Assembly: GCF_028649395.1 (NCBI RefSeq)
Contig: NZ_JAQSUW010000014.1
Coordinates: forward strand, 728,315-792,314
DNA from: Pseudomonas sp. Gutcm_11s
GTDB lineage: Bacteria; Pseudomonadota; Gammaproteobacteria; Pseudomonadales; Pseudomonadaceae
DNA length: 64,000 bases
Reading direction: 5' to 3'
In this document: in pieces, positions 28,474-36,682 of the stretch
How positions within the stretch are numbered: position 1 is the first letter of the stretch
Layout: each line of letters opens with the position of its first letter
Notes under the pieces: generated by a model
The model's input: only the letters and a program-made list of their open reading frames with translations
The model's database searches: none
What the model was told of the DNA's origin: nothing
Program-made: the position numbers and the translations under genes

Positions 28474-29838
28474 ATGGAACGAATCGGCATCATCGGTAGT
28501 GGCTTCTGCGGCACGGCCCTGGCGATTCAGCTGCTGCAATGCGCAGATCGCCCCCTGCATATCCATCTGTTCAACCGCTCCGGTCGCCTAGCACGTGGGC
28601 TGGCCTATGGCACTCGCTCGGCCAGTCATATCCTCAACGTGCCCGCCGAGCGCATGAGCCTGTTCCCCGACAGGCCCAGCGACTTTCTCGACTTCGCACG
28701 GGCTGAGCTGCCTGCGGCGCAGCCCGGCGACTTCCTGCCCCGCCGCCTTTATGGCGACTACTTGCAGAACCGCCTTGATCAGGCCATTGCCAGACGCTCG
28801 CCGGGGGTCAGCTTCGATTACGTGCATGCCCATGTGATCGATCTGGCCCGCGAGCACGAAGGCTTTCAACTCCGGCTGGACGATGATCGCCTGGTCACCT
28901 GCGACAGCGTCGTCATCGCAACGGGCAACTTCAGCCCGGCCACCCCGCCGCCCCTGCGCCAGTTGCTCGGCAACCCACGCTATATCAATGATCCATGGCT
29001 TGGCGGTGCGCTCGATGGCATCCCGCAGGATGCGCGAGTCCTGCTGCTTGGCTCCGGCCTGACGATGTATGACGTGGCCCTGACACTGCACGACCGAGGC
29101 CATTGCACCCCGCTGCAGGCCATATCCCGCCGGGCGCTGCTACCGCATGGCCACCGCGACAATAGCCATCACCCGCTGCTGCCAGAGCTGCCCGACACGC
29201 TGATGAAAACCGGCAGCATCCGTCAGCTCCTGGCGCAGGTCAGGGCATTCGCCCGTAACGCCGAAGCGGACGGGTTCGACTGGCGCGACGCGGTAGCGGC
29301 CATCAGGCCAATCACTCCAGCGCTCTGGCAGGCACTGGATAGCCGGCAACAGCGGCGTTTCCTCTGTCACCTGCAGGCTTACTGGGATATTCACCGCCAT
29401 CGCGCGGCTCCCGCCATCGCCAGCCGCATCACGCAGATGCGCCAGCAGGGAATGCTTCAGGTCAGGGCCGCACGCACCTTGCTAGCCACCAGCACGGCGA
29501 ACTCGGCGCTGCATCTGCACCTCTGCCCGCGGGGCAGCCACGCCGAGCAAGTGCTGGAAATAGACTACGTCATCAACTGCACCGGTCCCTGCAACGACCT
29601 GCGCAGCCTCGACGAGCCGCTGCTCAAGGCGCTGCAAGCACGCGGAGAACTGGTCCAGGACGACAACCGCATCGGCCTGAGGGTCGACGACCACTACCGC
29701 TTGCAGAACGCTGCAGGGCAGGCGCAGGAGAATCTTTACCTGCTCAGCCCCATGCTGCGTTCGCGCTACTGGGAGAGCACCGCCGTTCCCGAACTCCGCC
29801 AGCATGCCGAGCAACTGGCACACCAACTGCTCGCGTGA
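28474..29838 (+). CDS. FAD/NAD(P)-binding protein (NAD_binding_9 type)
   Basis: 454 aa from ATG 28474; the upstream reading to 28363 has no ribosome site and unusual composition. Residues 4-32 form a Rossmann dinucleotide-binding fold (IGIIGSGFCGTALAIQLL). GRLARGLAYGTRSASHILNV near residue 45 is typical of the FAD-NAD(P)-binding family PF13454. A second nucleotide fold appears at RVLLLGSGLTMYDVALTLHD near residue 190. The family includes oxidoreductases and hydroxylases of unknown substrate. Base composition is a little lower in GC than its neighbours, so recent acquisition is possible. The gap before it (28321-28473) shows nothing recognisable. Confidence 0.78.
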   Translation: MERIGIIGSGFCGTALAIQLLQCADRPLHIHLFNRSGRLARGLAYGTRSASHILNVPAERMSLFPDRPSDFLDFARAELPAAQPGDFLPRRLYGDYLQNRLDQAIARRSPGVSFDYVHAHVIDLAREHEGFQLRLDDDRLVTCDSVVIATGNFSPATPPPLRQLLGNPRYINDPWLGGALDGIPQDARVLLLGSGLTMYDVALTLHDRGHCTPLQAISRRALLPHGHRDNSHHPLLPELPDTLMKTGSIRQLLAQVRAFARNAEADGFDWRDAVAAIRPITPALWQALDSRQQRRFLCHLQAYWDIHRHRAAPAIASRITQMRQQGMLQVRAARTLLATSTANSALHLHLCPRGSHAEQVLEIDYVINCTGPCNDLRSLDEPLLKALQARGELVQDDNRIGLRVDDHYRLQNAAGQAQENLYLLSPMLRSRYWESTAVPELRQHAEQLAHQLLA

Positions 29839-29908
29839 GCCCGGAGCGTTGGGTGCACAGCCCGGCGCTTTCCGCTAGCCTGTGCGGCCCAACGCATGGA
29901 CCAGAGCC

Positions 29909-30235
29909 GTGGACGCCAAAGCCGTACTGATCCGCCTCAAGCCCGACACCGCCACCCTGGTCGCCGACTGGCGCGAGCAGATCCTGCGCCTCAAGGAGCA
30001 GGCCATCGAGTCCATCCGTAACGAGGGTATCGCGGTCGAGTCCTGGTTTCAGGTGCAGCTGGCGGGCGAGCACTACCTGCTGGCCTATATCCGCAGCGGC
30101 GACATCGCCCGTGCCGAGGCCATCGGTGCGCAGTCGACGCTGGAAGTCGATGCCGTGCACCGACAGTTCAAGCGGGACACCTGGGACCACAACAGCATGA
30201 TCCCGTGCGAACTGCTGGTAGACCTGCAGGCCTGA
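29909..30235 (+). CDS. DUF6176 family small protein
   Basis: 108 aa if GTG 29909 is the start (MDAKAVLIRLKPDTATLVAD); an earlier GTG at 29882 would add nine residues. Neither has a strong ribosome site, so the start is uncertain. The pattern RLKPDTATLVADWREQILRL, WFQVQLAGEHYLLAYIRSGD and a terminal KRDTWD fits the DUF6176 ferredoxin-like family of unknown function. It is soluble. pnuC starts 16 bases after its stop. Confidence 0.68.
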   Translation: MDAKAVLIRLKPDTATLVADWREQILRLKEQAIESIRNEGIAVESWFQVQLAGEHYLLAYIRSGDIARAEAIGAQSTLEVDAVHRQFKRDTWDHNSMIPCELLVDLQA

Positions 30236-30251
30236 ACATCAAGCATCCCGA

Positions 30252-30815
30252 ATGACACCACTGGAAATCATCGCCGCCGCCCTCGGCATCACCTCCGTCT
30301 GGTTGACCGTGCGGCAGAACCCGCTGTGCTGGCCCATCGGCCTGGTTATGGTGCTGCTCTATGCCTGGTTCTTCTTCGACGCCCGCCTCTTCTCGCTGGT
30401 GCTGCTGCACGGCGTGTTCGCCGCCATGCAGCTGTATGGCTGGTGGCAGTGGCGCCAGGGCGTCTACGACAACGGCCGGCGGCCGGTTAGTGACGCCGGC
30501 CGTGGCGAGATATTGATAGGTCTGGGTGCAGCCCTGTTGGTCGGCCTGGCGCTGGGGCTGGCCATGGATCGCCTGACTGAGGCGGTCTATCCCTGGCCGG
30601 ACGCACTGCTCACCGCCTTCAGCCTGCTCGCCCAGCTGTGGATGGCGCTCAAGCGCTGGCAATGCTGGCTGCTGTGGATCGTGATCGATGTGCTCTACGT
30701 CGGCTTCTTCGCCTTCCAGGAATACTGGCTGACCGCCGGGCTGTACGGCGTGTTCACCGCCCTGGCCATGCTCGGTCTGCGCGAATGGCGCGCCGCGCGG
30801 AGCAGCCTGGCATGA
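30252..30815 (+). CDS. pnuC: Nicotinamide riboside transporter PnuC
   Basis: 187 aa, seven hydrophobic helices. PnuC passes nicotinamide riboside across the inner membrane by facilitated diffusion, trapped inside by phosphorylation. Diagnostic motifs: WLTVRQNPLCWPIGLVMVLL near residue 20 (W-P-x-G), LLHGVFAAMQLYGWWQWRQG (the Q-x-Y-G-W-x-x-W motif), and a C-terminal WIVIDVLYVGFFAFQEYWLT. The stop overlaps the kinase start (ATGA), so the pair is translationally coupled. No NAD riboswitch can fit in the 16-base gap before it; regulation must lie further upstream. Confidence 0.9.
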   Translation: MTPLEIIAAALGITSVWLTVRQNPLCWPIGLVMVLLYAWFFFDARLFSLVLLHGVFAAMQLYGWWQWRQGVYDNGRRPVSDAGRGEILIGLGAALLVGLALGLAMDRLTEAVYPWPDALLTAFSLLAQLWMALKRWQCWLLWIVIDVLYVGFFAFQEYWLTAGLYGVFTALAMLGLREWRAARSSLA

Positions 30816-31351
30816 AGGTGGTGGTGCTCACCGGCCCCGAATCGAGCGGCAAGACCTTCCTCGCCGAGCGCCTGCAACGCCGCTTCGGCGGCCTGGTGGT
30901 AGGCGAGTACGTACGCCACTTCATCGACCGGGAACAGCGCGACACCAGCCTGGCGGACATCCCCGCCATCGCCCGCGTCCAGCTCGCCTGGGAAGACGCC
31001 GCCCGCGCCCAGGCGCCCGAGCTGCTGATTCTCGACACCCACCTGCTCAGCAATATCCTGTGGAGCCAGACGCTGTTCGGCGACTGCCCGGGCTGGCTGG
31101 AGGCGGCACTGCTGGACCGCCACTACGACCTGCACCTGCTGCTCTCGCCCGACGGTGTGGACTGGGAAGACGATGGCCAGCGCTGCCAGCCGCTGCTGGC
31201 CGATCGCCTGGGCTTCCACCAGCAATGCAAGGAATGGCTGGCTCGCCACGGGCAGACCTGGCTCGAGATCGGCGGCGACTGGCACGAGCGCGAGGCGCGC
31301 GTCGCCGAACAGCTGCACCGGCTGCTCGACTCCGGCTCTACACTGGTTTGA
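30812..31351 (+). CDS. NadR-like ribosylnicotinamide kinase (AAA ATPase)
   Basis: 179 aa starting MKVVVLTGPESSGKTFLAER with a P-loop GPESSGKT at residues 8-15. It contains GEYVRHFIDR near residue 35 and LLILDTHLLSNILWSQTLFG near 70, and ends with DWHEREARVAEQLHRLL. It matches the kinase half of NadR without the HTH or adenylyltransferase parts. Overlapping pnuC by four bases, it should phosphorylate imported nicotinamide riboside to NMN and trap it in the cell. Confidence 0.88.
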   Translation: MKVVVLTGPESSGKTFLAERLQRRFGGLVVGEYVRHFIDREQRDTSLADIPAIARVQLAWEDAARAQAPELLILDTHLLSNILWSQTLFGDCPGWLEAALLDRHYDLHLLLSPDGVDWEDDGQRCQPLLADRLGFHQQCKEWLARHGQTWLEIGGDWHEREARVAEQLHRLLDSGSTLV

Positions 31352-31394
31352 TCCAAGCAACTGCCCACCCCACCTAACGACCACGCAGGACGCC

Positions 31395-32048
31395 ATGTCG
31401 CCCATCACCTATATCCGCCTCCACCCCTCCGCCGGCCTGCTGTTCATCCAGCTGCTCGGCGTGCTGCTCTACCCCTGGATGGAGGACACGCAGATCGGCC
31501 GCGCGCTGTTCGGCGCCTTCGGCCTGCTGGTGCTGGGCATGGCGCTGCACGTGGTCAAGCGCAGTCCGGTGCAGACCTGGGTGGCCGGCCTGCTGGCGCT
31601 GTTGGTGGTGGGCCTGAACCTGCTCGACATGCTCAGTCCCAGCACGCTGCTGGAGGCGCTGATCGCCATCCTCGAGGCGGCGTTCTACTTCTATGCGGCG
31701 GCCAGCCTGATCGCCTACATGAGCGCCGACCTGCACGCCAGCACCGATGAACTGTACGCCGTGGGCGCCACCTTCACCCTGCTGGCCTGGGCCTTCGCCC
31801 ACCTGTTCACCTTCTGCCAGCTGCTGGCGCCGGGCAGCTTCGCCGCGGCCATCGAGCCCGAGGCGGCGCGTACCTGGATGGAGCTGCTGTTCCTCAGTTT
31901 CACCACCCTGTCCGGCGTCGGCCTGGGCGACATCATCCCGCTCACGCCGGTGGCGCGCTCGCTGGTGATGATCGAGCAGTTCGCCGGGGTGATGTATCTG
32001 GCGCTAGTGGTGTCGCGGCTGATCGCCATGACCGTGGCCAAGCGCTGA
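31395..32048 (+). CDS. Ion channel (two-pore-helix K+ channel-like)
   Basis: 217 aa from ATG 31395 (CAGGACGCC upstream). About five membrane helices precede a pore module: helix, then pore loop LSFTTLSGVGLGDIIPLTPV near residue 178, then an inner helix. The filter GVGLGD replaces the common T-V-G-Y-G-D, so selectivity for potassium is likely but not certain. No cytoplasmic regulatory domain is visible. Probably the last gene of the pnuC group or independent; a bidirectional terminator follows. Confidence 0.8.
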   Translation: MSPITYIRLHPSAGLLFIQLLGVLLYPWMEDTQIGRALFGAFGLLVLGMALHVVKRSPVQTWVAGLLALLVVGLNLLDMLSPSTLLEALIAILEAAFYFYAAASLIAYMSADLHASTDELYAVGATFTLLAWAFAHLFTFCQLLAPGSFAAAIEPEAARTWMELLFLSFTTLSGVGLGDIIPLTPVARSLVMIEQFAGVMYLALVVSRLIAMTVAKR

Positions 32049-32063
32049 GGCATCAGCGGAAAG

Positions 32064-32090
32064 AAAAAAGCCCGCTGTCGCGGGCTTTTT
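32064..32090 (+). terminator. Bidirectional Rho-independent terminator
   Basis: A-run, GCCCG, CTGTCG loop, CGGGC, then a T-run, between the convergent channel gene and the minus-strand gene ending at 32107. Confidence 0.88.
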
Positions 32091-32106
32091 CATGTGAGGG
32101 AGTAGG

Positions 32107-32655
32107 TTACTTCTTCACCTCGAAATCGCGACCCCACAGGCGGATCGAGGTCACTTCCGCGCTCGGCCCTTCGAAGACGAACTTCTGCCGCACGCCGGTC
32201 AGCGCCGGAATGGTCACGTCGTCCGGGTTGAGCAGGCCTGGCAGCGGCGCGCTGGAGTAGCCTTCCTGGTCGATGGCCAGCAAGGCGCCGGTCTGGCGCA
32301 GGTTGATCAGGCGCAGCGGCTTGTCGGTGGTGTTCTTGAAGCCCAGCAGCGCGTTCAGGTTGCCGTCTTCGACGGTCTCGACCTTGAGCAGTTGCACGCT
32401 GACCTGGCCATCGAGCTGCTCCAGATTGGAAACCACGATAGAACCATCCGCGCCCTGAGCCTCCACACGACCCTCGGTAACGCCATCGGACACGCCGCCG
32501 AGCAGGTTCTTGCCGGCGGTGATCGCCGTCGACACGGCCGCCTTGGCGGAGTCCTTGATGGTGCTCGGGTCGGTCGCCGCAGCTTCGTCGGCAAATGCGC
32601 CCGGCGCAGCCAGGGCGAGCGCCAGGGCGATAGTCAGCGGGGAAGTCCTGTTCAT
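32107..32655 (-). CDS. Secreted protein of unknown function
   Basis: 182 aa with a signal peptide (MNRTSPLTIALALALAAPGA, cleavage after AFA). The mature protein begins acidic and Ala/Thr-rich, with a small helix (DSAKAAVSTAITAGKNLLGG), then a beta-rich domain (VQLLKVETVEDGNLNALLGF, LRLINLRQTGALLAID) ending in FEGPSAEVTSIRLWGRDFEV. The fold looks like a DUF-type beta sandwich; I do not recognise the family. GGAGT lies upstream of the start. The 231-base divergent gap to osmE shows no clear site. Confidence 0.7.
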   Translation of the reverse strand: MNRTSPLTIALALALAAPGAFADEAAATDPSTIKDSAKAAVSTAITAGKNLLGGVSDGVTEGRVEAQGADGSIVVSNLEQLDGQVSVQLLKVETVEDGNLNALLGFKNTTDKPLRLINLRQTGALLAIDQEGYSSAPLPGLLNPDDVTIPALTGVRQKFVFEGPSAEVTSIRLWGRDFEVKK

Positions 32656-32886
32656 GGGTCGTACTCCTGTAGTGACGGCAGCTGAAGAAAGCCAGAGCTT
32701 GCTCGCAGGCCGGCGAAAAAGCGAGCCGGCACACCAGGAACTGCCGGCTGGCTAACGCTTTCGCCACAACCCGCGGGTCAGCCAGAGCCTCTAGCCCGTG
32801 TGCATGGAAAAACCTCGAACTTCGCCGCAAGCGCAGCGCTCCAAATCTGCAGGGAGCCGGTCAGGCTCATGCGACGGAGCGACACG

Positions 32887-33219
32887 ATGAACAAGCACAC
32901 TCTTGCAGTACTGGCGCTGGCCGCCGTTGCCAGCGGCTGTTCAACCATGGAAAACCCGGTGGACTACGCCACCTATGCCGAGCAGCCGCTGGTCCAGCAA
33001 GTCAGCGACGGCATGACCAAGGAAGAGGTTCTGACCGTCGGCGGGCCGCCCTCGTCCGAAGTGCAGAACACGGTCACCCCCGGCACCTGCAACAACTACA
33101 TCCTCAATGAAGAGGGCAAGGAACAGCCCTACTACGTGACCTTCGATGCCAACGGCAGGGTCGAGGGCAAGGGCTTCATGACCTGCGAGCAGCATCAGAA
33201 GAACAAGCGGCGCCTGTGA
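32887..33219 (+). CDS. osmE: Osmotically inducible lipoprotein OsmE
   Basis: 110 aa. A lipoprotein signal ends in AAVASGCS with the lipid-attachment Cys at residue 18. The mature part is a SmpA/OmlA-type domain: VSDGMTKEEVLTVGGPPSSE, then TPGTCNNYILNEEGKEQPYY and FDANGRVEGKGFMTCEQ, which follows E. coli OsmE closely (GTC-x-x-YIL, G-x-x-TC). Two cysteines (GTC and MTC) may form a disulfide. Expected in the outer or inner membrane and induced by osmotic stress in E. coli; local regulation is not visible. Confidence 0.85.
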   Translation: MNKHTLAVLALAAVASGCSTMENPVDYATYAEQPLVQQVSDGMTKEEVLTVGGPPSSEVQNTVTPGTCNNYILNEEGKEQPYYVTFDANGRVEGKGFMTCEQHQKNKRRL

Positions 33220-33228
33220 GCCGCACGT

Positions 33229-33266
33229 AAAAAAGCCCCGCTGCCAGGCAGCGGGGCTTTTGTTTT
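33229..33266 (+). terminator. Rho-independent terminator shared by osmE and the small gene
   Basis: GCCCCGCTGCC at 33235-33245 pairs with GGCAGCGGGGC at 33247-33257, with A-rich DNA on the left and TTTTGTTTT on the right. It serves osmE and, in reverse, the 28-codon gene ending at 33272. Confidence 0.9.
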
Positions 33267-33271
33267 GCGCG

Positions 33272-33358
33272 TCAGAAAATCAGCTGAAACAGGCCGATCA
33301 CCACGATCAGGCCGATGATGAAGATGATGCCGACGGTACCTCCGAGAAACTTCAGCAT
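33272..33358 (-). CDS. 28-residue membrane miniprotein
   Basis: Starts at ATG 33358 and ends with TGA at 33272. The product begins MLKFLGGTVGIIFIIG and ends LIVVIGLFQLIF: a single hydrophobic helix with a basic residue only at position 3. AAAAAGGAG lies seven bases before the start, one of the strongest ribosome sites of the window, and a terminator follows, so it is a complete small gene. It should sit in the inner membrane. Function unknown; similar tiny proteins are conserved in Pseudomonas as far as I recall. Confidence 0.7.
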   Translation of the reverse strand: MLKFLGGTVGIIFIIGLIVVIGLFQLIF

Positions 33359-33511
33359 GCGGATGCTCCTTTTTCGGTTCACAGAGTTGTGACCCCGGCG
33401 CACGTGCCGATGTTTCCCCTAGTTGTGGTCGGCGATCAGACGAAGCCGATACAAATGCGTGGCGAACTTCACATATTCGCCGTGCATAATGCGAACACCC
33501 AAGCCGACGAA

Positions 33512-34783
33512 ATGGATGCTCGCGCCTTGCTTCTCCTGTTGCTGATACTCGTCTGCGCCCTGCCCTCGTTGGTGCTGCTCGGCCTGCTGCTGCGCCGCCA
33601 GCGGCAACTGCACCAGCTGGGTGAGCTGTTGCAGCAGCTGGAACAGGGCGTGCTGCAACTGGATGGCAACGAGCGAATCCGCCAACACAATGCAGCCGCC
33701 GCCGAGCTGCTGGGCTGCGCCGGGCAGGACCTGCGCGGCCAGGCGCTGGAGCGCTGGCTGCCGGAACCGGTACAGGTACAAGCCAAGGTGCTGGCCAGGG
33801 GCGGCGACGGCCTGCAGCGCGCCCTGCAGCTGAGCCGCATCGGCAACCACCTGCTGCTGCGCCCCGACCAGAGCGATGCCGAGCGCTTCCAGCGCAGCCA
33901 GTACTTCGCTCGCATCGGCACCTGGGACTGGGACATCGACACCAACCGCCTGTACTGGTCCGAGGCCATCTACGCCATGTTCGGCCACCAGCTCGGCGCG
34001 GTCACGCCGAGCTACGAACTGTTCTGCCAGAGCGTGCACCCCGACGACCGCGAGCACGTGCGCGCCGGCGAGCTGCGCTGCATCGAGACCGGCGAGAACC
34101 ACGACGAGGAGTACCGGGTGATCTGGCCGGACGGCAGCGTGCACTGGCTGCGCGAGACCGGCAACGTGATCAAGGATGACGGCGGGACGCCAGTGAAGAT
34201 GATGGGCGTGGTGCGCGACATCACCGAGGAGAAAGCCTGGGCCAGCCAGATGCATCGCCTGGCCCATCACGACGCGCTGACCGGCCTGCCCAATCGCCTG
34301 GTGTTCGAGGAGCGCCTGGGCAACGCACTGGAACGTGCCCGTCGCAGTGATTCGCGCGTGGCCCTGGTGTTCATCGACCTCAATGGCTTCAAGGCGATCA
34401 ACGACCAGCACGGCCACCGCGCCGGCGATCAGGTGCTGATAGCCATGGCCAACCGCCTGCGCGAGGCGCTACGCGGCTCGGACAGCGTGGCCCGTCTGGG
34501 TGGCGACGAGTTCGTCGCCGTGCTGGAGGGGCTGTCGCCCGGCCGTTCACCCGATGACGAGGGCCCGAACATCGCCGCCAAGCTGCTCGCCGCACTGAGC
34601 CCGCCGGTGCCGCTGGACAGCGGCCCGCAGCATATCGGCATTAGCCTGGGCATCGCCCTGTTCCCCGAGCATGCGCAGAACATGGACCGGCTGATCCACA
34701 CCGCGGACCAGGCCATGTACGAAGCCAAGCGCAGCGGCGACAACCAGTACCGCATGGGCCACGCAGCACAACGCAACGGCTAG
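33512..34783 (+). CDS. Diguanylate cyclase with PAS domain
   Basis: 423 aa from ATG 33512. An N-terminal membrane helix (residues 4-25, ALLLLLLILVCALPSLVLLG) is followed by a short degenerate PAS-like segment (30-115), a clear PAS-fold-3 domain (SQYFARIGTWDWDIDTNRLY to GVVRDITEEKAWA, about 125-245) and a GGDEF domain (250-415). The catalytic motif GGDEF is intact at residues 330-334, and RGSD at 321-324, five residues before it, is the inhibitory c-di-GMP site. It should make c-di-GMP at the inner membrane under PAS control and be product-inhibited. No EAL domain follows. Confidence 0.9.
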   Translation: MDARALLLLLLILVCALPSLVLLGLLLRRQRQLHQLGELLQQLEQGVLQLDGNERIRQHNAAAAELLGCAGQDLRGQALERWLPEPVQVQAKVLARGGDGLQRALQLSRIGNHLLLRPDQSDAERFQRSQYFARIGTWDWDIDTNRLYWSEAIYAMFGHQLGAVTPSYELFCQSVHPDDREHVRAGELRCIETGENHDEEYRVIWPDGSVHWLRETGNVIKDDGGTPVKMMGVVRDITEEKAWASQMHRLAHHDALTGLPNRLVFEERLGNALERARRSDSRVALVFIDLNGFKAINDQHGHRAGDQVLIAMANRLREALRGSDSVARLGGDEFVAVLEGLSPGRSPDDEGPNIAAKLLAALSPPVPLDSGPQHIGISLGIALFPEHAQNMDRLIHTADQAMYEAKRSGDNQYRMGHAAQRNG

Positions 34784-34787
34784 TGAA

Positions 34788-35081
34788 TCAGCTGCCGGAG
34801 CTGCGCAGGAACTTGATCGTGTAGTCCATCTGCGGCTTGCGCGTCACGCTCACAGCGCGGCGGGTCACGGTATCCAGGGTGACATTCCAGAAGCCATCAC
34901 TGGGCACCTTGATACGCGCCGGGAAGCGGTCGAACGCGCCACCGTGGTAGGTATGGCGGCCGCCGTTCTTGAAACTGCGGAAGTTCGCATCGTTCATCAG
35001 GCGGATGTTGCAGGGCTGCGAGCAGTGGATGACGACCGTGTCGCCCTCGTTGAGGTACTCGCGCTGGTGGATGAATTTCAT
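34788..35081 (-). CDS. DUF1883 family protein
   Basis: 97 aa from ATG 35081 (MKFIHQREYLNEGDTVVIHC). A small beta-rich protein: CSQPCNIRLMNDANFRSFKN, then YHGGAFDRFPARIKVPSDGF and WNVTLDTV. The pattern is that of DUF1883, a compact domain of unknown function that in some proteins accompanies TIR domains; here it stands alone. Its stop lies four bases from that of the diguanylate cyclase, so the genes are convergent with no terminator between. Confidence 0.75.
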   Translation of the reverse strand: MKFIHQREYLNEGDTVVIHCSQPCNIRLMNDANFRSFKNGGRHTYHGGAFDRFPARIKVPSDGFWNVTLDTVTRRAVSVTRKPQMDYTIKFLRSSGS

Positions 35082-35210
35082 GGGCTGGAACCGGAGCTGG
35101 AAAAAGCGGAGCGCGACGATAGCACGAGTGCACACTTTTCATGGCCCCGAACGATGGACTGCCACCTCGCTGCTACGCTGCTCTGAGTCCGCCGCCAAGA
35201 AGGAGCTGCC

Positions 35211-35690
35211 ATGCGCCGATCGCTCATCCTGCTCACCACCCTGCTCCTGCTCGGCGGCTGCGCCGGCCCCGGCTACTTCGAGGCGATACCGCCGAGCAGC
35301 GCGGACCAGGCGGTGATCTACCTGTACCGCCCCGAGGCGGACAACCCCGGCCGCCAGCCACTGCGCTTCTCCTATCCGGACGTGCTGATCGACGAACAGA
35401 GCGTCGGCACCCTGCAATTCAACTCCTACCGGCGCATCGAACTGCCGGCCGGCCGCCACGACATCCGTATCACCGGACTGACCCGCCAGGCCAAGTGGGA
35501 ACCCCGTGACATCAAGCAGGTCGTCAAAGTCGCCCCCGGTGAGATCAAGTACCTCAAGCTCGATATCCGCTTCAACCTGAGCGAAATGACCCTCGGCAGC
35601 CCCGGCCCCAGCTACCTGATCCACCTCCGGCCCGTGCGCCCGGACGACGCCGTCTACGAGATCCGCAACACCGAACCGCAGAACCCATGA
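35211..35690 (+). CDS. DUF2846-type lipoprotein
   Basis: 159 aa. Lipoprotein signal with LLLGGCAGPG (lipid Cys at residue 17). The mature part has QAVIYLYRPEADNPGRQPLR, DVLIDEQSVGTLQFNSYRRI, then ELPAGRHDIRITGL, the strand pattern of DUF2846. Probably an outer-membrane lipoprotein. AAGGAG precedes the start. It is 16 bases before another lipoprotein gene, and the two with the cupin gene appear to be one transcript. Function unknown. Confidence 0.8.
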   Translation: MRRSLILLTTLLLLGGCAGPGYFEAIPPSSADQAVIYLYRPEADNPGRQPLRFSYPDVLIDEQSVGTLQFNSYRRIELPAGRHDIRITGLTRQAKWEPRDIKQVVKVAPGEIKYLKLDIRFNLSEMTLGSPGPSYLIHLRPVRPDDAVYEIRNTEPQNP

Positions 35691-35706
35691 CGCAAGGAGC
35701 TACCCC

Positions 35707-36309
35707 ATGAGTGCAACCCGCATTTTCTCGCTGTCCCTGGCCGCGACCCTGCTGCTCGGCTGCCAGAGCCATGGCGAAGATGAACTGGCCACCGACTACA
35801 GCCGCACCGACGCCTACGCCGAGGGCGTGCCGGGCGGCGCCGTGCAGGAGACCGAGGAGCTGAGCGCTACGGTCAGCGCCGTGGACACCGGCAAGCGCAC
35901 CTTCACCCTCAAGGACGACCTGGGCAACAGCAAGACCCTGCGTGCGCCGGAGCAGATGCACAACTTCGACCAGCTGAAGGTCGGCGACCGGGTCCGGGCG
36001 GTGATCACCCAGGAGCGCATCGTCTACCTGCGCCAGCCGGGCGAGCCGGCCGAGGACGGCGGCGCCGGCATGCTGGCCACCGCACCGCTGGGCGACAAGC
36101 CGGGCATGCTGGCCGCGGATACTGTGGAAATCACCGCCTGGGTCAAGGGCATGGACACCACCCTGCGCACCGCCACCCTGCGCCTGGCCGACGGCAGCGA
36201 GCGCACCATCAAGGTCCGCCCCGACGTTGAAATGAAGAACGAGTACCTCGGCCGCCAGGTGGTACTGCGCGTGACTACGGCTGTCGCCATCAACGTCGTG
36301 CCGCAGTGA
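35707..36309 (+). CDS. Lipoprotein of unknown function
   Basis: 200 aa. Lipoprotein signal ends LAATLLLGCQS (Cys at residue 19). After an acidic linker there are two similar beta modules: VSAVDTGKRTFTLKDDLGNS with KVGDRVRAVITQERIVYL, and VKGMDTTLRTATLRLADGSE with IKVRPDVEMKN, both in the style of DUF1344/OB-like repeats. The acidic N-terminus may be flexible. It starts with AAGGAG at a normal distance and sits in an operon with the preceding lipoprotein and the cupin gene. No catalytic motif is seen. Confidence 0.72.
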   Translation: MSATRIFSLSLAATLLLGCQSHGEDELATDYSRTDAYAEGVPGGAVQETEELSATVSAVDTGKRTFTLKDDLGNSKTLRAPEQMHNFDQLKVGDRVRAVITQERIVYLRQPGEPAEDGGAGMLATAPLGDKPGMLAADTVEITAWVKGMDTTLRTATLRLADGSERTIKVRPDVEMKNEYLGRQVVLRVTTAVAINVVPQ

Positions 36310-36313
36310 CCCC

Positions 36314-36634
36314 GTGCCACCGGAGCTGACCAGGCTGCTGCAGGCCCGCCCCGATGCCCAGGCGCAGGAGAGTTTCCTGCCCCTGCTGCAACGGGACGGC
36401 CTGTTGCTCGAGCAGATCGTTTCCCACGGCCAGGCCAGCCCCGAGGGCTTCTGGTACGACCAACCGGGAGACGAGTGGGTCGCGTTGCTGCGCGGCAGCG
36501 CTCGCCTGCAGTTCGCGGATGGCGACCTGCAACTGGCCGCCGGCGACGCCCTGCTGATCCAGGCGCACTGCCGGCACCGGGTCGCTGAATGTTCGCTGGA
36601 CTCGGTCTGGCTGGCCCTGCACCTCGAGCCCTGA
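36314..36634 (+). CDS. Cupin-domain protein
   Basis: 106 aa with a GTG start four bases after the previous stop. Single cupin barrel: EQIVSHGQASPEGFWYDQPG, then EWVALLRGSARLQFADGDLQ and LAAGDALLIQAHCRHRVAEC. The first cupin motif keeps Glu but the usual G-x5-H-x-H is poor; a C-terminal HCRHRV may supply the metal. It is close to small cupins annotated as cupin_2 proteins. The substrate is unknown, and coexpression with the two lipoproteins is likely. Confidence 0.75.
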   Translation: MPPELTRLLQARPDAQAQESFLPLLQRDGLLLEQIVSHGQASPEGFWYDQPGDEWVALLRGSARLQFADGDLQLAAGDALLIQAHCRHRVAECSLDSVWLALHLEP

Positions 36635-36682
36635 CGGCCAGCCCTACGCGCCACCAGGGCCCGGTGGTAGCATGCGCGCCCC

